Shown one piece after another: positions 21,798-25,287 of a stretch of 25,287 nucleotides of DNA. How positions within the stretch are numbered: position 1 is the stretch's first letter; every line of letters begins with the position of its first letter. The DNA is from CAADGU01 sp964467705 (GTDB lineage Bacteria > Chloroflexota > Anaerolineae > Promineifilales > Promineifilaceae), in the NCBI GenBank assembly GCA_964467705.1, contig CAYXUZ010000088.1, positions 1-25,287 of the forward strand, written 5' to 3'. The translations under genes and the position numbers were made by a program. Under the pieces are notes generated by a model that saw only the letters and a program-made list of their open reading frames with translations, made no database searches and was not told where the DNA came from.

Positions 21798-24035
21798 GTG
21801 GGTAGAGGAGCCGCCGTTTCCTCTTCCCGTTTTCGCTTCAAGGCCAGGGAGCTGCTGGCGTTGGCGGCGCTGGCACTGCTGGTGTTAGTCGGGTTGGGGC
21901 TGGTTTATCGGCAGGTGAATGTGCAGGTCACGGCCGTGACCAATACGTTGGAGCAAGAAGTGATGGCGGCTGACCGACTGCTGGTGGAAACGGCATTGAG
22001 CAACGATACCGAGCTTTTCACGGCGCTGCTGCGTCGTTCCCCCACCTGGACAGATAGACAAATTCGATTGCAGACGCATGACATGTTGTTTAATCGGCCA
22101 TCACTTGGCTTGTGGCTGGACACCAGAGCTAACTTGTTTGCCAATGAATTCCTCTCGACAACCCAGGTTGCGGTTTCGCCAGATTTGACCACCGCGGAAT
22201 TAACCGTTTCTATGCCCTATGCCACGGTGGATGAAGCGGGTGAGATACAAACCCTCACGTTGCAGCGCACGGCCGTGTACCGGCGGCAGGAAAGCGGCTG
22301 GCTATTGGCCGAACCGGGCGACGAGTTTTGGGGGGACTATGTGCATGAGACACGGCCGTATCTGGACCTCATTACCCCTGCCCGCGACCAGGAAATCGCC
22401 ACCCGACTGGCCGACGATCTGAATGCCTGGATCGCCCGCATCTGCCACGACATTGAATGTCCTCAGCGTTTTATGCTGCAACTCAGACTTGGTACCAACC
22501 CGGAAGGGCTACTAGAACTATCTTCGCCCGTGCGGTTTAGCACCGTATATCTGGGTGGACAGCAAACAACTCGTTTATCGCTTCCTACGCCTACATTGGT
22601 GGGGATGCCGGTGGATGAAGCCGGGTATCACATGCTGTTGCGCGGCTACGCCACCCATCTGGCGTTGGGACTTCTCAATGCGTATGCGACAAATGCCCCC
22701 TCCTCTTCGCTGGGCGGTGTCATGGTGAACGAGCCTGACTTCAACCAGATGTTGGCCGATTGGAAACTGTTTGTGCCCTGGCCTACCGGCTACAACCCCA
22801 TTCAGGCGGCCGAACCGCCGCCCATTCCCTTGCCCGACCAGGATATTTTGCTGCTGTGCCAGAGCAGCCGCGCTCCCAATTTATACCGTTACAATTCAGC
22901 CATAGACCTTTGGTCAGATATCCCGCTGACAGCCGAGGGGGCGATCGGCTTTTACCTGACCGCTTTTCCTGGCGGTCAGGGTGCAGCGTTGACGGTCGGC
23001 CCTTCAGTACGTGATGGCTTATATCGTGTCATCTGGTTGCATAACGGCCGTGAATACTTACTGTTCACCTCTCCAGGTTATGTCCACATCAACTTTGTTA
23101 CTGAAGTGGAACCAGGACGTTTTTTGCTGCATTACACCACTCCTGACACAGAGGAGAATGGCGAATACTGGCTATCTCTGGGTGTCATGGTAACGGCCAA
23201 CAATTGTGATGACCAGACTTGCACCGTCCAGCCCTTTACCCAATGGGCGCAACCGTCGCCAGACGGCCGTCATACCCTCCTAACTTACCTGGATGAAAAC
23301 AGCGGGTTTTCTTATGCGTTGGGAAACGCCGCTGGGGAAGAAATAGAGGCTTTGGAAAATGCCTACAATCCATTCTGGTTAGACGGCCGTACCCTGGCCT
23401 ACTTGCAAGTATTACCAACTGATACACTCCCAAACAGCCAACTGATGACGGCCGTCTTTAGCGAAGACAGTGAATCGGTGCAGATACAACCCAAACTAAC
23501 CGCCGCAGACATTCGGCCCCACCTGCCTGAATTACCCTCGGCTCATCGCCTGTACCTGACGGCCGTTATGCCGTACCCGGCGGAACAACCGAAACAACTT
23601 TTTCTCAGCATTGCTGATTCAGAATTTGGCATTGTTAGGGATAGTTTTTTGCTGCAATATGAGTGGCAAACGGAAAAATTCTCTCTGATATCAGATGAGG
23701 AAGGCGACCCAATGAATTCCGTTTCCCCGGTATCTATGTCCGTTCACGGCCGTTATCTGATTACCGGCAACTACACAGGCGATAGTTTTACGCTGCGGCT
23801 CTATGACATCAGCGGCCAGACCTGGAAAACATACGAAACACCGATACCCCGCTTCACTTTGAACGGTCAACAAGCGTGGTCAGACGATGGCAACTGGCTC
23901 ATCTTGCCAGACGCCGATGCCATCTGGTTGGTGGCGCCTGCATATGATTACCGGAAAATTTTATTTCATGGGCTGGATTATTGTGAAACTGCTTTATGGG
24001 TTGGTCGCGCTTCTAGCATAGACGTCGGCCCCTGA
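21798..24035 (+). CDS. Large membrane-anchored extracytoplasmic protein of unknown function
   Basis: 745 residues in the open frame from the GTG at 21798. A single hydrophobic helix at about 19-37 is followed by a long exported region with no family I can name. About 55-330 looks alpha/beta with helices around ADRLLVETALSND and the block HMLLRGYATHLALGLLNAYA, which resembles a peptidase-MA-like helix but lacks HExxH. About 350-745 is beta-rich with repeated DG/DDGNW-type turns (SPDGRHTLL, SDDGNWLILPDADAIWLVAP), suggesting a propeller. The true start may be the ATG at 21766, which follows the spacer as in neighbouring genes and encodes MFDWKSGEDEEW; it is one frame off. The 3' end overlaps ppk by 58 bases. 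Confidence 0.8.
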   Translation: MGRGAAVSSSRFRFKARELLALAALALLVLVGLGLVYRQVNVQVTAVTNTLEQEVMAADRLLVETALSNDTELFTALLRRSPTWTDRQIRLQTHDMLFNRPSLGLWLDTRANLFANEFLSTTQVAVSPDLTTAELTVSMPYATVDEAGEIQTLTLQRTAVYRRQESGWLLAEPGDEFWGDYVHETRPYLDLITPARDQEIATRLADDLNAWIARICHDIECPQRFMLQLRLGTNPEGLLELSSPVRFSTVYLGGQQTTRLSLPTPTLVGMPVDEAGYHMLLRGYATHLALGLLNAYATNAPSSSLGGVMVNEPDFNQMLADWKLFVPWPTGYNPIQAAEPPPIPLPDQDILLLCQSSRAPNLYRYNSAIDLWSDIPLTAEGAIGFYLTAFPGGQGAALTVGPSVRDGLYRVIWLHNGREYLLFTSPGYVHINFVTEVEPGRFLLHYTTPDTEENGEYWLSLGVMVTANNCDDQTCTVQPFTQWAQPSPDGRHTLLTYLDENSGFSYALGNAAGEEIEALENAYNPFWLDGRTLAYLQVLPTDTLPNSQLMTAVFSEDSESVQIQPKLTAADIRPHLPELPSAHRLYLTAVMPYPAEQPKQLFLSIADSEFGIVRDSFLLQYEWQTEKFSLISDEEGDPMNSVSPVSMSVHGRYLITGNYTGDSFTLRLYDISGQTWKTYETPIPRFTLNGQQAWSDDGNWLILPDADAIWLVAPAYDYRKILFHGLDYCETALWVGRASSIDVGP

Positions 24036-25287
24036 CCGTTCCGGCCAATCACCAGGTCATTTTCAAAGGGGAGGGGTTTATTGGCAGCACGGCCGTACAA
24101 CAACCACAATTGGCTATTAAACGGTTCTTCCCCTTCAGCTAGCGTGGAGATGCGAGGCAGGTAACGGCCGTCTGCCTGCAACAAATGACTCTTAGCCGTG
24201 TCATGCAAATAGATATTCAACAACCGGATCGTCTCCTGGCGAATACCCTCATTCTCCAGTGGAAACAGCACCTCCACCCGCCGGTCAATGTTACGGGGCA
24301 TGGGGTCCGCGCTGCCCAGATAAATTTCCGGCTGGCCCTGATTATGAAAATAATAAATCCGGCTGTGTTCCAAAAAGCGCCCCACAATGCTCATCACCCG
24401 GATATTGTCGCTGACCCCCGCCACCCCTGGGCGCAAACAACAAATACCACGAATGATCAGGTCAATCTGCACCCCCGCCTGCGATGCTGTGTAGAGCGCC
24501 CGGATAATACGCGGGTCTACAATGGAGTTGGCTTTAATGATGAGACGGCCGTTTTTTCCATACGCAGTTTCCTGTTCAATCAGGCGCATCAGATTATCCC
24601 GAAAACTGACCGGCGCCACCCAAAACTTACGGTACTCCTTTTGTTTGGAAAAGCCGGTGAGAAAGTTAAAGACCTCGGAGGCATCGGCCGCCATCTCTTC
24701 ATCCGTTGTCAGCAAGCCCAAATCAGTATACAGGCGTGACGTGAACGCATTGTAATTGCCTGTGGCCACATGCACATAGCGGCGCAGTCCGTCCCGCTCG
24801 CGGCGCACAATCAGCAGCAGTTTACTATGCGTTTTCAGCCCCATAATGCCATAGGCCACATGCACCCCCGCATTTTCCAATGCCCGCGCCCACTCAATGT
24901 TGCTTTCTTCGTCGAACCGGGCTTTTAGCTCTACCAGCACCGCCACCTGCTTGCCGTTTTCCCGCGCCTGCATCAGCGCCCGCACAATGGGCGGGTTTGG
25001 CCCCACCCGATAGAGGGTCATTTTGATGGTGATCACGTCGGGGTCGTCTGCGGCCGTTTCCACCAGGTTAATCACCGGATTAAAACTATCATATGGATGG
25101 TGCAACAGCACCTCCTCACGTCGCAGTACGCTAAAGATATTTTCGCCGCCGCGGAATGGCTGCGGCAACCGGGGCTGAAAAACCTCATCCTTCAAATCGG
25201 GTCTATCTAGCCGGTTCAGTTCCCACAAACTACTCAATCCCAGAGGGCCGTTGGCGGTATATACGTCATAAGTGCTGATATGCAAAT
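23978..25287 (-). CDS. ppk: Polyphosphate kinase 1, C-terminal part (N-terminus beyond window)
   Basis: About 435 residues reach the window edge; PPK1 is usually near 700, so the N-terminal 250 or so are missing. The enzyme makes polyphosphate from ATP reversibly. Present are GGENIFSVLRREEVLLHHPY, IKMTLYRVG, VELKARFDEESNIEWARAL, the phospho-histidine motif GLKTHSKLLLIVRRE, TGNYN, TDLGLLT, KANSI, the second catalytic histidine in LEHSRIYYFHN and GSADPMPRNIDRRVE. Everything expected in the two C-terminal phospholipase-D-like domains is present. The C-terminal tail after SQLWLLYGRA overlaps the convergent unknown gene. Confidence 0.95.
   Translation of the reverse strand, partial: LHISTYDVYTANGPLGLSSLWELNRLDRPDLKDEVFQPRLPQPFRGGENIFSVLRREEVLLHHPYDSFNPVINLVETAADDPDVITIKMTLYRVGPNPPIVRALMQARENGKQVAVLVELKARFDEESNIEWARALENAGVHVAYGIMGLKTHSKLLLIVRRERDGLRRYVHVATGNYNAFTSRLYTDLGLLTTDEEMAADASEVFNFLTGFSKQKEYRKFWVAPVSFRDNLMRLIEQETAYGKNGRLIIKANSIVDPRIIRALYTASQAGVQIDLIIRGICCLRPGVAGVSDNIRVMSIVGRFLEHSRIYYFHNQGQPEIYLGSADPMPRNIDRRVEVLFPLENEGIRQETIRLLNIYLHDTAKSHLLQADGRYLPRISTLAEGEEPFNSQLWLLYGRAANKPLPFENDLVIGRNGQGPTSMLEARPTHKAVSQ

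Larger units (their letters stand above)
79..24552. repeat. Dispersed palindromic octamer ACGGCCGT, about 60 copies
   Basis: Copies start, for example, at 79, 271, 751, 1510, 1736, 1780, 1921, 2134 and 24545. My count by eye is about 60 in 25.3 kb, one per 420 bases; base composition predicts roughly half a copy. All copies I placed lie in genes, on both strands. They are read as Thr-Ala-Val, x-Gly-Arg or x-Arg-Pro depending on frame, so selection is on the DNA. Confidence 0.9.

Overview
The window looks like bacterial chromosome, about 55-58 % G+C by eye, probably from an uncultured Chloroflexota (Anaerolineae-like) lineage. The assignment is inferred from protein style: multiheme cytochromes held by a single N-terminal membrane helix, a DUF2723 membrane protein, a tandem-GNAT protein, HMG-CoA lyase and DUF2281/PIN pairs. 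No rRNA or tRNA was seen, so the phylum call is moderate at best. Two runs of N (3630-3698 and 15538-15547) show that this is a scaffolded draft assembly.

Layout. 1-953 (-): 5' part of a DUF2723/TMEM260-like multi-spanning membrane protein, cut by the window edge. 1192-6112 (+): a five-gene redox cluster: a membrane cytochrome with two His-X13-His helices, an anchored nine-haem c cytochrome, a 2[4Fe-4S] ferredoxin, a FAD/NAD(P) oxidoreductase and an anchored twenty-haem c cytochrome with seven 40-residue dihaem repeats. Together they look like a chain from cytosolic NAD(P)H to an acceptor outside the membrane. 12401-6129 (-): a metallophosphoesterase, a ParA-type ATPase overlapping a coiled-coil partner, an orphan hybrid-free sensor kinase and an SGNH lipoprotein. 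A phased array of about seven 20-21 bp units lies between the last two.

12495-17800 (+): coaBC, a DUF2281/PIN toxin-antitoxin pair, a small protein resembling an effector-associated (death-like) domain, a DUF423 membrane protein, a tandem GNAT acetyltransferase broken by an assembly gap, a single-domain rhodanese and HMG-CoA lyase. 19015-17852 (-): a class V PLP enzyme. 19115-24035 (+): aat, a PRPP synthetase, an alpha/beta hydrolase and a large anchored protein of unknown function. 25287-23978 (-): the C-terminal part of polyphosphate kinase 1, converging on and overlapping the unknown gene by 58 bp.

Two features run through the whole window. First, the palindrome ACGGCCGT occurs about 60 times by my count, against less than one expected from composition. 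All copies I located are inside genes, on both strands and in all frames, much like the HIP1 octamer of cyanobacteria. Second, most spacers between co-directional genes are built from short words of 7-12 bases repeated directly and then inverted, so each can fold into a hairpin. The words differ from spacer to spacer, the repeats often run into the 3' end of the upstream gene, and the next ATG follows almost directly, often in the context AACTATG with no Shine-Dalgarno sequence.
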